64,000 nt of DNA from an uncultured Muribaculaceae bacterium (lineage in GTDB: Bacteria > Bacteroidota > Bacteroidia > Bacteroidales > Muribaculaceae), in NCBI GenBank assembly GCA_944321715.1, contig CALUMJ010000007.1, positions 1-64,000 on the forward strand, written 5' to 3'. Below the pieces are notes generated by a model that was not told where the DNA came from, searched no databases, and saw only the letters and a program-made list of their open reading frames with translations. Positions within the stretch are counted from its first letter, which is position 1, and every line of letters starts with the position of its first letter. Position numbers and translations under genes: made by a program. This document shows positions 34,108 to 44,337 of the stretch, one piece after another.

Positions 34108-36663
34108 ATGAAATTACAAGTTAGCAACACCAATTCCCCGACATGGAGGGACTTGACTGTGAAATCGGAACTTCCGGCAGAGTTGAAAATGTTGGAAGAA
34201 TTGGCGAGAAATCTTTGGTGGGTTTGGAACAGTGAGGGAAAGGCATTGTTCCACGATTTGGACCGTGACTTGTGGAGAGAAACGGGCCAAAACCCTATTA
34301 TGCTTTTGCAGAAATTGGGATATGACAAGTATGAGGCCATCTTGAAGGACGAAGCAATGATGGCACGCATAAAGAAGGTGTATTCCGATTTCAAGGATTA
34401 CATGAAGCAGCCTATGCGCACCGATGTGCCATCGATTGCTTATTTCAGCATGGAATTTGGCTTGTGCGGCGCATTGAAAATATATTCCGGCGGCCTTGGA
34501 ATATTGGCCGGCGACTATATCAAGGAAGCATCTGATTCACGCATCGACATGGTGGCTGTGAGCTTCCTGTATCGTTTTGGCTATTTCACCCAGACGCTCT
34601 CGATGGACGGGCAGCAAATTGCCAACTACGAGCCGCAAAACTTTAACCAATTGCCTATCGAGCCTGTATATGACGAAAATGGCAACCACATGTTGCTCGA
34701 AGTGCCATATCCTGGCCGTATCATATATTCACGCATTTGGAAGGTCAATGTGGGCCGTATGAACCTCTATTTGATGGATACCGACATCGACCTCAATTCT
34801 GAGTTTGACCGCCCGATTACCCACATGCTTTATGGCGGCGACTGGGAAAACCGCATCAAGCAAGAATACTTGCTCGGTATAGGTGGCGTGTTGATGCTCA
34901 AGAAATTGGGCTTGAAGCCGCAACTCTACCATTGCAACGAAGGCCATGCCGCACTGCTCAACTTGCAGCGTTTGGTTGACTATGTTCAAGAAGAAGGCTT
35001 GACATTCAACCAGGCTCTCGAAGTGGTGCGTGCATCGTCGCTCTATACAGTACACACCCCTGTGCCTGCAGGGCATGACTACTTTGATGAATCGCTCTTC
35101 GGCAAGTACATGGGCGAGTTCCCCGAGAAATTGGGCATTTCGTGGAGCGACTTGATGAACATGGGGCGTGAGAACCCCGATACGAACGAACGTTTCAGCA
35201 TGAGCGTGTTTGCCCTCAATACTTGCCAAGAGGCAAACGGTGTGAGCTGGCTGCATGGCGAAGTGTCGAAGAAGATGTTCCAAGGTGTGTGGAAAGGCTA
35301 CACATGGGAAGAGTCGCACGTGTCGTATGTCACTAACGGTGTGCACATGCAGACGTGGGCTGCTACCGAGTGGAAGGAATTTTATGCCAAGCTGTTCGGC
35401 GAAAACTATCTTGAATCGCAAAGCGACGAGAAAACATGGGCTCCCATTCTCAAGGCAAAGGACGAAGATGTGTGGGCATTGCGCATGACATTGAAAAACA
35501 AGCTCATCGAATTTGTAAAGAAAGATTTTGCCGCAGTGTGGCTCAAAAACCAAGGCGACCCGACGCGCATTCTCTCGATTATAGAGAAAATCAACCCCAA
35601 TGCGTTGTTAATAGGTTTCGCACGTCGTTTCGCTACCTACAAGCGTGCACACTTGCTTTTCACCGACCTCGACCGCTTGTCGCGCATCGTCAACAACGAG
35701 AAATTCCCTGTTCAATTCATTTTTGCAGGCAAGGCACACCCGGCCGACGGGGCAGGGCAGGGCTTGATAAAGAGAATCATGGAAATCTCGCGTATGCCGC
35801 AATTCCTTGGCAAGATTATCTTCCTTGAGAATTACGACATGATTCTTGCCAAACGCCTTGTCAGCGGCGTGGATATATGGTTGAACACACCGACTCGTCC
35901 GCTCGAAGCATCGGGTACATCGGGCGAGAAGGCCGAAATGAACGGTGTCCTCAACTTCTCGGTTAAAGATGGCTGGTGGTATGAAGGTTATCGTGAAGGT
36001 GCTGGCTGGGCATTGACCGACAAGCGCACTTACACCGACCAAAGCCAGCAAGACAAGCTCGACGCTGCCACCATTTATGCAATGCTCGAAAATGAAATTA
36101 TCCCGCTCTACTTCGCCAAGAACAGCAAGGGTTATTCGCCCGAGTGGGTTCAATATATAAAGAACTCCATCGCTCACATTGCGCCTCACTACACCATGAC
36201 GCGCATGATTAACGACTATATTGAACGCTTCTACAACAAGGAAGGCAAACGTTCGGCCGAACTCATTGCCAACAACTATGCCAAGGCTAAGGAAATCGTG
36301 GCTTGGAAAGAAAATGTGGCATCGAAGTGGAACGACATACATGCCGTAGATATTCAGGTATCCGACACTTTGAAAACTACTTCGGTCAATGGCGACGAGT
36401 ACGAGGCTACTGTGGTGCTTTACACAGCAGGGCTTAAAAATGACTTGGGCGTTGAGCTGGTTGTTTATAGCGACGACGACCGTGAGTCTAAGTTGGTTGA
36501 AATAGTTCCGCTTGCCGTTACTAACGTCGATGGCGACAATCTCACATTCTATGTGAAGGAAAAAATCAGGTATGCCGGCACATTCCGTTATGCGTTCCGT
36601 GTATATCCCAACAATAAGGAACTTCCGCACCGTCAAGATTTTGCCTACGTTAAGTGGCTTTAA
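34108..36663 (+). CDS. glgP: alpha-glucan phosphorylase with DUF3417, GT35
   Basis: An 851-residue phosphorylase that releases glucose 1-phosphate from glycogen or maltodextrin. The DUF3417 N-terminal domain ([20 protein letters not shown], about 23-42) is followed by the catalytic region: [20 protein letters not shown] (about 110-129), [12 protein letters not shown], and the PLP-lysine motif [18 protein letters not shown] at about 601-618. Other phosphorylases read GTSNMKF here; GTSGEKA is a variant at the two residues before the Lys. A C-terminal beta-rich extension ends the chain. A strong terminator follows at 36704. Confidence 0.93.
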   Translation: MKLQVSNTNSPTWRDLTVKSELPAELKMLEELARNLWWVWNSEGKALFHDLDRDLWRETGQNPIMLLQKLGYDKYEAILKDEAMMARIKKVYSDFKDYMKQPMRTDVPSIAYFSMEFGLCGALKIYSGGLGILAGDYIKEASDSRIDMVAVSFLYRFGYFTQTLSMDGQQIANYEPQNFNQLPIEPVYDENGNHMLLEVPYPGRIIYSRIWKVNVGRMNLYLMDTDIDLNSEFDRPITHMLYGGDWENRIKQEYLLGIGGVLMLKKLGLKPQLYHCNEGHAALLNLQRLVDYVQEEGLTFNQALEVVRASSLYTVHTPVPAGHDYFDESLFGKYMGEFPEKLGISWSDLMNMGRENPDTNERFSMSVFALNTCQEANGVSWLHGEVSKKMFQGVWKGYTWEESHVSYVTNGVHMQTWAATEWKEFYAKLFGENYLESQSDEKTWAPILKAKDEDVWALRMTLKNKLIEFVKKDFAAVWLKNQGDPTRILSIIEKINPNALLIGFARRFATYKRAHLLFTDLDRLSRIVNNEKFPVQFIFAGKAHPADGAGQGLIKRIMEISRMPQFLGKIIFLENYDMILAKRLVSGVDIWLNTPTRPLEASGTSGEKAEMNGVLNFSVKDGWWYEGYREGAGWALTDKRTYTDQSQQDKLDAATIYAMLENEIIPLYFAKNSKGYSPEWVQYIKNSIAHIAPHYTMTRMINDYIERFYNKEGKRSAELIANNYAKAKEIVAWKENVASKWNDIHAVDIQVSDTLKTTSVNGDEYEATVVLYTAGLKNDLGVELVVYSDDDRESKLVEIVPLAVTNVDGDNLTFYVKEKIRYAGTFRYAFRVYPNNKELPHRQDFAYVKWL

Positions 36664-36703
36664 TCGTCCAGCGGTCGGTAAACGACTTATAATAAAAAGC
36701 GTG

Positions 36704-36740
36704 TGTGTCCTATTCCGTTTTGGAATGGGACACATTTTTT
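36704..36740 (+). terminator. terminator of glycogen synthase-phosphorylase unit
   Basis: TGTGTCC-ATTCC pairs with GGAAT-GGGACAC, followed by ATTTTTT. Confidence 0.92.
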
Positions 36741-36897
36741 CATGGCACTTTCATTTAACCTAAATCTAATGACCGATTAGGGTTTAACACTAAAAAACTG
36801 TTTTGATTTTTTACTGAAATAATTTTGCGGAAAGCTCTTTGTTCATGTTTTGAATGTGAGGAACCGTGTTTATGGTGTGAAATAAACGTGTATTTTG

Positions 36898-36929
36898 TTT
36901 GGAGCAATGGTGTAAAATAATTAAATTTG
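36898..36929 (+). promoter_or_regulatory. promoter of the first LruC gene
   Basis: TTTG at 36898-36901, a 20-nt spacer and a perfect -7 box TAAATTTG at 36922-36929. The start codon is about 180 bases away, so a long AT-rich leader is transcribed. The 36741-37110 gap shows no gene. Confidence 0.8.
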
Positions 36930-37110
36930 CACCGTTTCATTATTGGAATAGTAGGCAACTTGCAGAAGTTTGACGGCGAATGCGCAAATTCTCATATTGA
37001 TTAACTTCTAATATTTGTTTTCGTCGTTTTTTATGCCCATTTTTGTAGAATTAAAATGAGTGAAAAATCTAAAAACGGTAAACTACTAATTTAACATATA
37101 CATTAAAACT

Positions 37111-39108
37111 ATGCGTAAATCGATTTATTTGTTATCGGCTGCCATGCTGGGCTTGATGGCTTCGTGCGTGGATAAAGAGCCGGGAGGCGGTGGAGATGTG
37201 CCAGAAATCAACGAAATTCCGGGATTCTCTACTGTGAAAGATGTGGCTGTGAATATTGATTATGGTTACGATGGTTACACCACAAGTTTCGGGATTTATA
37301 TTGAAAATCCTTATAACGAGAATGGAACAATGAAGGAAGGCGTTGAGCCATATTTCAGCGCGTTCACCGATGAAAACAGCAGCTACAATGCAAGTGTTTC
37401 GTTGCCAGCATACGCCGAAACCGTATATTTGTGTTCGAGCAGCGTCGGCATCCCGCGTTGCTTGGAACTCAACGTGGTGGATGGGGCAATAAACTACAAA
37501 TTTGAAGTACCCGAGTTGCCCGGAACGACGCCTGCCGTGCGTGCCGAGAGCGACGACCCATGTTACATTGTCACTACCCCCGAGGTCGTAAACAACCGCT
37601 ACAAGTTGTATGGCCTGTACGACAAAATCTCGCAGATGACTTTTGTGGATGGTTACAGGATTTATTACTGGGCTAGCAACAGCGATGTTGACGACTTGTA
37701 TAGCCTCGACATGAGCCGTGAAACCAGCGGGCTGCTGTGGCGGACACAAAACATGCTCACCGACCGCCGTGGAAACAAGCAAGATAACAGCCAATATACG
37801 TCGGACTCGGAAGATACCAATATCACTATACCCACGACGTATGGCGGCGAAGAGCTTGAGAGCTGCCACCTCGACTTGGTGTTTATCAGCGCTACGGGCG
37901 AATATGAGAATGCCATGGGTTACTACTATTACAAGACTGGTACTACTCCCGACATCAGCTCGTTGCCCAAGTATGTGGTATTCCCGTTGACCACCGATGG
38001 TAATCCCAACCACCCGGTAAAGGCTCGTTTACAATTCTATGGAGAGAACTACGACCAAGCCGGAACCGATGATTTTCCTGGCGGTTATACCGTCGGTTGG
38101 GTGTTGTTCCCGAATGTTGACCGCACAGTGGGCGGTTGGTCGCACAGCTATAAAAGCTGGAACCTTAGGGTAATCAACGAGGGCATAGCCGAAGTGTATG
38201 GCGACGGAATGGCAATCTACTCTAACAGCGAATACAACCGCAACCAGAAGAAGGGTTGCATCACGCTCAACGACACCGAAACAGGCCGCGTGGTTATAGG
38301 CTTTGAAGACCAGACCAACAATGTGAACGGTAGCGACAACTCGTTTGACGACATATTGTTCTACGTCGAGTCTAACCCCGACGTGATTTACAATGAAGAC
38401 CGTCCAGACATCCCCGAGCCCGAAGAACCTACTTACGACACATATACCACTTATGCGACATTGGCATTTGAAGATATATGGCCTACTGGTGGCGATTATG
38501 ACCTTAACGACGTGATTGTAGAGCAAACCCGCACAGTCACCCACAACAGCAACGGCTTTATCACCGAAATCAAGGATTCGTTTGTTGTGACGAACCTTAA
38601 TGGCAGTGCCGATTATGTTGACGCATTTGGCTTCAAAGTCGCTTCAAATGCAGTTGGTAATGCATCGGGAGCCTTGGCTGTTGAAGAGTCCAACCAGTTC
38701 ATAATGTTTGATAACGCACAGAATGCAATAGGCCAGGCATACGAGCTTGTCCGCACGTTTGAAGATGGTGAACTTGCCAACGAAGGTTTCGACGACGAGT
38801 TCAATCCATTCATCGTGGTGAATTATGTTGCTGGAGCAAAGAACCGCACCGAAGTGCATTTGCCTAAATATGCAGCCACAAGCTGGGCAAACAGTGAACA
38901 GCAAGGCACTGCCGATGATGCATACTATGTGAATAAGAATGGCAAGTACCCATTTGCTATCAGCCTTGAAGGCGTAAGGGGCTGGGAGCCTGTGACCGAA
39001 GAGGTTACCATAGGTAGCGCTGGCGAATATCCGCAATACAACAATTGGGTAGAAGCTGGTTGCCCGACAAGCGGACAATATGCCGACTGGTATTTGAATA
39101 AGGAATGA
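37111..39108 (+). CDS. LruC-domain surface lipoprotein, first paralogue
   Basis: A 665-residue lipoprotein with lipobox GLMASC at residues 14-19, followed by the acidic CVDKEPG expected of a Bacteroidetes surface-export signal. A DUF4114-like module ends with DNSFDDILFYVES (about 410-422), after GYTVGWVLFP at about 325. The C-terminal LruC/DUF4842 region contains FEDIWPTGGDYDLNDVIVEQ (about 452-471), whose Asp-rich loop could bind calcium. The tandem paralogue at 39288 shares all these blocks. The ligand is unknown; LruC proteins are outer-membrane-associated. The terminator at 39142 separates the two genes, so each can be expressed alone. Confidence 0.88.
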   Translation: MRKSIYLLSAAMLGLMASCVDKEPGGGGDVPEINEIPGFSTVKDVAVNIDYGYDGYTTSFGIYIENPYNENGTMKEGVEPYFSAFTDENSSYNASVSLPAYAETVYLCSSSVGIPRCLELNVVDGAINYKFEVPELPGTTPAVRAESDDPCYIVTTPEVVNNRYKLYGLYDKISQMTFVDGYRIYYWASNSDVDDLYSLDMSRETSGLLWRTQNMLTDRRGNKQDNSQYTSDSEDTNITIPTTYGGEELESCHLDLVFISATGEYENAMGYYYYKTGTTPDISSLPKYVVFPLTTDGNPNHPVKARLQFYGENYDQAGTDDFPGGYTVGWVLFPNVDRTVGGWSHSYKSWNLRVINEGIAEVYGDGMAIYSNSEYNRNQKKGCITLNDTETGRVVIGFEDQTNNVNGSDNSFDDILFYVESNPDVIYNEDRPDIPEPEEPTYDTYTTYATLAFEDIWPTGGDYDLNDVIVEQTRTVTHNSNGFITEIKDSFVVTNLNGSADYVDAFGFKVASNAVGNASGALAVEESNQFIMFDNAQNAIGQAYELVRTFEDGELANEGFDDEFNPFIVVNYVAGAKNRTEVHLPKYAATSWANSEQQGTADDAYYVNKNGKYPFAISLEGVRGWEPVTEEVTIGSAGEYPQYNNWVEAGCPTSGQYADWYLNKE

Positions 39109-39141
39109 TGAACTTGTGATTAAATAAGGTTAAATGTTGGT

Positions 39142-39170
39142 AAAGGGGCGATAAAATCGCCCCTTTGCTT
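39142..39170 (+). terminator. terminator between the LruC genes
   Basis: AAAGGGGCGA and TCGCCCCTTT pair around TAAAA. Confidence 0.85.
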
Positions 39171-39201
39171 ATGAATTATTCAGACATAGCTTGGTTAATA
39201 C

Positions 39202-39232
39202 TTGACTTTTAACGATAAAAGTTATATTTTTG
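39202..39232 (+). promoter_or_regulatory. promoter of the second LruC gene
   Basis: TTG at 39202-39204, a 20-nt spacer and a perfect -7 box TATTTTTG at 39225-39232. Confidence 0.7.
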
Positions 39233-39287
39233 ACAAGATTTGAGGAGAAAAATAGGATTTAAATTACCTACTAATTACTATATCGTC

Positions 39288-41288
39288 ATGTATAAATTTT
39301 TAATTCCGACAGCAATTGTTTCCTTGTGCATGATGGCATCGTGCGTGGAAAAAGACCCGGGTAATGGCGATGAACCCAATCCTGGAGGGGAAACAGAGAA
39401 CTATTTTGATTTTGCTACCGAACAAACGGTCAATTTGAGCCTTGATTACGGCTTCAGCGGCTATTCTGTGAACTTTGAAGTGTACACCGAAAATCCGTAT
39501 AATGAGGATGGTACACTCAACGAAGAGCTTAAACCCATTTATGGAGCGTTTACCGACAACCAAAGCCAATTCAGCGGGTCGGTAAAATGCCCGATTTATG
39601 TTGAAACACTTTATGTATGTTCCGACTATGTGGGAGTACCCAAGTGCTTGGCACTCGATATTGAAAACAACGTGGCATCATACGAGTATGAAATGCCCAT
39701 TATGCCAGGCATGACGGCAGCTACCAGGGCTTCGGCCGACAGCGAGTGCATCTCGATTGACGGCTACCGCACTGTGGTTTCGGAATCTCATGGATTGTAT
39801 GGCCTTTATGACTCGTTCTCGCGCTACGACGCAGCTACGGGTGTCACATGGTGGGCATACAACAGCAACGTAAACGACCTGTACCAAACAATTGATAATG
39901 CCGAAACGCAAGGTCTTGTCGAGAGGATAAACGAGGCGTTGCCAAAGCAGGACAACTCGCAGTATATCAGCAGTGCCGAGGTGACCAACTTGCGCATAGT
40001 AGAAACTGACGTTGATGGCCAGGAGGTGACAAGCGCGCATATCGACATTGTGTATCTTGATGCTACGGGCGACTACGAAAACGCGATGGGCTATTATTAT
40101 TACAAGACAGGTACAAATCCGTCTGCCGCCGAAATTAAAGCCATGCCGAAATTTGTCATTTATCCTATGACACATAACGGCACACCCGATACGCCTGTAA
40201 AAGCGAGGTTGCAATTTTTCGGCGAAGATTATAGCGAAAATGGAATTGACGATTTCCCGGCAGGCTACACCATTGGCTGGATTTTGTTCCCGAATCTTTA
40301 TAACGGTTCTTTGCGGCCCGATGAAGACTGGAATGGACAGAATGATTTTGAAGTATCGTCGATAAACGGTTGCATAGAAAGAGTATATGGCAATAATGAG
40401 GCTATTTATTCCAACAATGAATGCAACAATTACAGCAATAACGGTTGCATAACGCTCACCGACCCCGAAACTGGCAGAGTCGTGATAGGCTTTGAAGACC
40501 AGGCATTTCAGGAAGGTGGCGGCGACAAGTCTTATAATGATATTCTCTTCTATGTCGAAGCCGACCCGGCCACGGCTATTTACGACCCCGACCGTCCAGT
40601 AATTCCCGACCCTGACCCCGACCCGGAAGAGGAAACTTACACAACTGTGGCAACCATAGGCTTTGAAGATATTTGGCCCAATGGCGGCGACTACGACCTT
40701 AATGACGTGCTTGTGGAACAAACCCGCACCGTGACTTACAAGGGCGATTACATCACCAAGATAGAGGATGCTTTCAAGGTGACCAACTTGGCTGGCAGTG
40801 CCGAATATACCGACGCATTCGGTTTCACAGTCGATTACAGTGCTGTGGGTAGTGTATCTGGTTATGCCGTGCAAGAAGAAACCAACCAGTTTATAATGTT
40901 TGAAGATGGGCAATCGGCAATTGGGCAGACATTCACGTTGGTACGTACATTTGGCGACGGCCAGTTGAGCAACGTCGATTTCGACGACCACTTCAATCCG
41001 TTCATCGTGTCGCAATATGTGCGCGGTGAGAAAAACCGTGTGGAAATACACTTGCCATCCTACGCCATGACAAGTTGGGCAAATGCGACGCTTGCCGAGG
41101 GTGGCCATACAGCTTATTACATCTCGGAAGACGGCAATTATCCGTTTGCCATTAAACTTGAAGGTGTCACTGATTGGGTTCCTGTTACCGAAAGTGTAAG
41201 AATTGGCAGTGCCGGCGAGTATCCGCGGTTTAACAACTGGGTTGCCGACCCGACAAGCAACACCGACTGGTATCTTTTTAAAGAATAA
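39288..41288 (+). CDS. LruC-domain surface lipoprotein, second paralogue
   Basis: A 666-residue paralogue of the preceding gene. Lipobox CMMASC (about 13-18) is followed by the acidic CVEKDPGNGDE. The DUF4114-like end DKSYNDILFYVEADP and the Asp-rich FEDIWPNGGDYDLNDVLVEQ are both conserved, with a Pro/Asp-rich linker (IPDPDPDPEEE) between them. The start at ATG 39288 is chosen because it opens the signal peptide; an in-frame codon at 39240 lies too close to the promoter. Divergence is spread over the whole chain, so the duplication is old or the two face different ligands. Confidence 0.88.
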   Translation: MYKFLIPTAIVSLCMMASCVEKDPGNGDEPNPGGETENYFDFATEQTVNLSLDYGFSGYSVNFEVYTENPYNEDGTLNEELKPIYGAFTDNQSQFSGSVKCPIYVETLYVCSDYVGVPKCLALDIENNVASYEYEMPIMPGMTAATRASADSECISIDGYRTVVSESHGLYGLYDSFSRYDAATGVTWWAYNSNVNDLYQTIDNAETQGLVERINEALPKQDNSQYISSAEVTNLRIVETDVDGQEVTSAHIDIVYLDATGDYENAMGYYYYKTGTNPSAAEIKAMPKFVIYPMTHNGTPDTPVKARLQFFGEDYSENGIDDFPAGYTIGWILFPNLYNGSLRPDEDWNGQNDFEVSSINGCIERVYGNNEAIYSNNECNNYSNNGCITLTDPETGRVVIGFEDQAFQEGGGDKSYNDILFYVEADPATAIYDPDRPVIPDPDPDPEEETYTTVATIGFEDIWPNGGDYDLNDVLVEQTRTVTYKGDYITKIEDAFKVTNLAGSAEYTDAFGFTVDYSAVGSVSGYAVQEETNQFIMFEDGQSAIGQTFTLVRTFGDGQLSNVDFDDHFNPFIVSQYVRGEKNRVEIHLPSYAMTSWANATLAEGGHTAYYISEDGNYPFAIKLEGVTDWVPVTESVRIGSAGEYPRFNNWVADPTSNTDWYLFKE

Positions 41289-41302
41289 ACATATAAGAGG
41301 TT

Positions 41303-41320
41303 GTGTGCAATATTGCACAC
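41303..41320. other. perfect 18-bp palindrome
   Basis: GTGTGCAATATTGCACAC lies 15 bases after the second LruC stop, before the terminator. It could be an operator or an mRNA 3' hairpin; no factor is known. Confidence 0.4.
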
Positions 41321-41333
41321 AGCAGATATTATA

Positions 41334-41377
41334 AAAAGGGGCGTATGCGCTGACGGCGTATGCGCCCTTTTCGTTTT
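41334..41377 (+). terminator. terminator of the second LruC gene
   Basis: GGGCGTATGCG and CGTATGCGCCC pair (two G-U pairs) around CTGACGG, then TTTTCGTTTT. Confidence 0.85.
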
Positions 41378-41420
41378 ATATTGTTGTTACTGTAATGTTA
41401 CGCAACGCACAATTTTGTAA

Positions 41421-41450
41421 TTGAATTGTCACTACCATGAAATATATTTG
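41421..41450 (+). promoter_or_regulatory. promoter of the TonB-dependent receptor gene
   Basis: TTG at 41421-41423, a 19-nt spacer and a perfect -7 box TATATTTG at 41443-41450. Confidence 0.65.
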
Positions 41451-41518
41451 TTACACCAATAGGAGAACTTTGCACCGTGAAAAATTTAAAATATTTAGCA
41501 AAGTAATTAGGCAAAAGA

Positions 41519-44299
41519 ATGGATAAAATTAAAGATTGTTTTAGGATTGTCTTATTGGTATTTGCAGGATTTATTACATTGGAAGCCGATGCTGCCGCCA
41601 TCATGGGCAAGGTGGTGGACGAGGCTGGCGAGCCGCTCATCGGTGCCACTGTGTTGCTGCCGTCAAGCGGCGTGACTGTGGCGACCGATGTAGATGGCAA
41701 ATATGAAATTCCCGGATTGCGCAATGGCACCTACGTGGTGGAAGTGTCGTATGTGTTTTTCCAAACGCAGTCAAAGGAAGTGGCTGTTGATGGAATCGCC
41801 ACAGCCGACTTTGTGATGCAAGCCGAAAGCCAGGCACTCGGCGAGGTGGTAGTCACGGCACAGGCGCGGCGCGACTCCGAAGGTACAATCGTGAATTTGC
41901 AGAAAAACAGTTTCGTGGTGCAAACCGGCGTGTCGGCACAGCAAATCAAGCGGACGCAGGACAGCGACGCCTCGGAAGTCATCAAGCGCGTGCCTGGCAT
42001 AAGCCTCATCGACGACCGTTTCGTGATGGTGCGTGGCTTGTCGCAGCGATACAACAATGTGTGGCTCAACAACAGTGCTGTTCCGAGCAGCGAGGCCGAC
42101 TCGCGAGCCTATTCGTTCGACATGATACCGTCGTCGCAGCTCGACAATATGATTATAATCAAGTCGCCGTCGCCCGAGTATCCGGCCGACTTCAGTGGTG
42201 GGTTTGTGTTGATTAACACCAAAGATATTCCAGCCGAAAATATGTTCAAGGTGTCGCTTGGCGGCTCAATCAATGAAAATACCCATTTCAGCGACTTCAA
42301 ATATGCGCTTGGCAGCGGAACCGATTTCCTCGGTTTCGACAGCGGTTTCCGTAGCCTGAATGGCGGCATCAACGGAGTTCTCAACAGCATCGCGGGTAAT
42401 GGCGTGGACTTGCAGAACAACGGGTTCAACAACGACTGGCGTGTGCGCAACAAGAAGCCGGTTGCCGATGTGTCGTTCAATGCCGAGCTTAACCGCCGTT
42501 GGATTGGCGAGGAAGGGCAGACATTCGCACTGCTTGGTGCGCTGAACTATACCAATAGTTACCGCACAATACTCGACATGACCAATGCCCTTTTCGGTGC
42601 GTATGACACCACAAACGACCGTCCGGTGTATCTGCGTAACAGCACCGACAACCAGTATAACCATTACGCCAAAGTGGGGGCAATGCTCAATCTCACCTAT
42701 TTGAGTCCTGATGGCAACAAACGCCATGAATTTAAGAATATTTTCAACCAGATAGGGCGTGACCGTTATACTTCGCGCGTAGGCATCGATGCGCAGAGCA
42801 ACAATGAGCAAAGCGCCGAGTATTATTATATGAGTCGCACGACCTACAACGGGCAGTTCACAGGGCGTTACCAGCTCACCGATGACCGCCGGCTTGACTG
42901 GAGCGCAGGATATGCTTATGCCAACAATTGCATGCCCGACCGCCGTCGTTACCTAATCAACGATGCGCTCGAAGCAGGAAGGCTCGGCTTGACAAGTGCA
43001 AATGACATAGAACGCGAGTTTACTCGCCTTGACGAGCACACGGCATCGGTCAATGTAAACTATCGTGACACATACACTATAGGGCATATATCTCCTGAAC
43101 TGCGTGTGGGAGCATATAGCGACTATCGTACACGTACCTACCGCGCGAGGGATTTCATATACACCTACAATGCGTCGAACAACACATTGCCCGAGGATTT
43201 CCGTTACATGGATATTCCCAACGAGCTGCTTGTCGATGGGAACTATGGTGCCGACAAACTTTACCTGCTCGAACAGGTGCGTTGGACAAACAACTATGAC
43301 GGCAACAACTGGCTCATTGCCGGATACGTGGGAGTGAATGTCCCTGTGGGCAAGTTTAACGTATATGCAGGCGTGAGGTATGAATACAACAAGATGGAGC
43401 TTATCAGCAACACACGTGATTATGAGAAGAGCCCGCGCAGCCTGTTTTATGAAACGAGCGACTTCTTCCCATCGGTCAACACAACCTATAAATTCAACGA
43501 CCGCCATCAGGCACGTCTGTCATACGGACGCAGCATCAACCGGCCTGAATTCCGGGAGGTGTCACCATCGGTCTATTACGACTTCGACTTGGCAAGCAAC
43601 GTGCAGGGCAATACCGACTTGCAGGCTGCATATATCGACAATGTTGACATCAGCTATGAGTTTTATCCTGCCACAGGCGAGCTCGTTTCGGTGTCGCTCT
43701 TCTACAAGCACTTCAAAAATCCCATCGAGTGGACCTACACTGTTAATGGCGGCACAAGCCTCACTTATTCATACGAGAATGCCGAAGGTGCCAACACGTA
43801 TGGTATCGAGCTGGAAATAAAGAAAAATCTTGATTTCATTGGGTTGGACGATTTCGGCGTAAACTTCAACGGCGCATTAATCCGCAGCCGCGTGAACTTT
43901 GCCGAGGGGTCGCACGAGAAAGACCGTGCCATGCAAGGCCAGTCGCCCTATCTTGTGAACGCCGGCATTTTCTACCAGCCGCGCGACTTGGGGCTTAACG
44001 TGGCACTTCTCTACAACCGCATCGGTCGCCGCATAGTGGGCGTGGGCCGCAGCCTCGGCAACGGCGACAATGTGGTGAACATACCCGACTCGTATGAAAT
44101 GCCTCGCAACTCGCTCGACCTTAGTGCATCGAAGAAATTCGGCGACCACTTCGAGGTGAAACTTTCGTTGCGCAACATCTTGTCGGAGGATGTATCATAC
44201 AAGCAATTTGAGGAAACCGAGCATGGTGAAGTCGAGGAAGTCACTCGCAAATTCAACCCTGGACGAAATTACTCGCTTAGCGTAAGTTACACATTTTAA
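41519..44299 (+). CDS. TonB-dependent outer-membrane receptor
   Basis: A 926-residue receptor. After the signal sequence (about residues 1-22) comes a carboxypeptidase-regulatory-like domain (IMGKVVDEAGEPLIGATVLL, about 24-43). The plug domain follows, with EVVVTAQAR and the TonB-type FVVQTGVSAQQIKR, VIKRVPGISLID and MVRGLSQRYN. The long barrel ends in the outer-membrane signature SLSVSYTF. It lacks the SusC features, and no SusD is encoded next to it. Its partner is the lipoprotein gene 38 bases downstream. The substrate is unknown. Confidence 0.9.
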   Translation: MDKIKDCFRIVLLVFAGFITLEADAAAIMGKVVDEAGEPLIGATVLLPSSGVTVATDVDGKYEIPGLRNGTYVVEVSYVFFQTQSKEVAVDGIATADFVMQAESQALGEVVVTAQARRDSEGTIVNLQKNSFVVQTGVSAQQIKRTQDSDASEVIKRVPGISLIDDRFVMVRGLSQRYNNVWLNNSAVPSSEADSRAYSFDMIPSSQLDNMIIIKSPSPEYPADFSGGFVLINTKDIPAENMFKVSLGGSINENTHFSDFKYALGSGTDFLGFDSGFRSLNGGINGVLNSIAGNGVDLQNNGFNNDWRVRNKKPVADVSFNAELNRRWIGEEGQTFALLGALNYTNSYRTILDMTNALFGAYDTTNDRPVYLRNSTDNQYNHYAKVGAMLNLTYLSPDGNKRHEFKNIFNQIGRDRYTSRVGIDAQSNNEQSAEYYYMSRTTYNGQFTGRYQLTDDRRLDWSAGYAYANNCMPDRRRYLINDALEAGRLGLTSANDIEREFTRLDEHTASVNVNYRDTYTIGHISPELRVGAYSDYRTRTYRARDFIYTYNASNNTLPEDFRYMDIPNELLVDGNYGADKLYLLEQVRWTNNYDGNNWLIAGYVGVNVPVGKFNVYAGVRYEYNKMELISNTRDYEKSPRSLFYETSDFFPSVNTTYKFNDRHQARLSYGRSINRPEFREVSPSVYYDFDLASNVQGNTDLQAAYIDNVDISYEFYPATGELVSVSLFYKHFKNPIEWTYTVNGGTSLTYSYENAEGANTYGIELEIKKNLDFIGLDDFGVNFNGALIRSRVNFAEGSHEKDRAMQGQSPYLVNAGIFYQPRDLGLNVALLYNRIGRRIVGVGRSLGNGDNVVNIPDSYEMPRNSLDLSASKKFGDHFEVKLSLRNILSEDVSYKQFEETEHGEVEEVTRKFNPGRNYSLSVSYTF

Positions 44300-44337
44300 A
44301 TTGACATATTACCCAACAATTTCAAAATTTAATTAAC

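Noticed and set aside
39678..41318. Minus-strand frame of 546 codons opposite the second LruC gene
   Set aside because: It is a shadow of the plus-strand gene; its sequence is low in recognisable motifs and it has no promoter.
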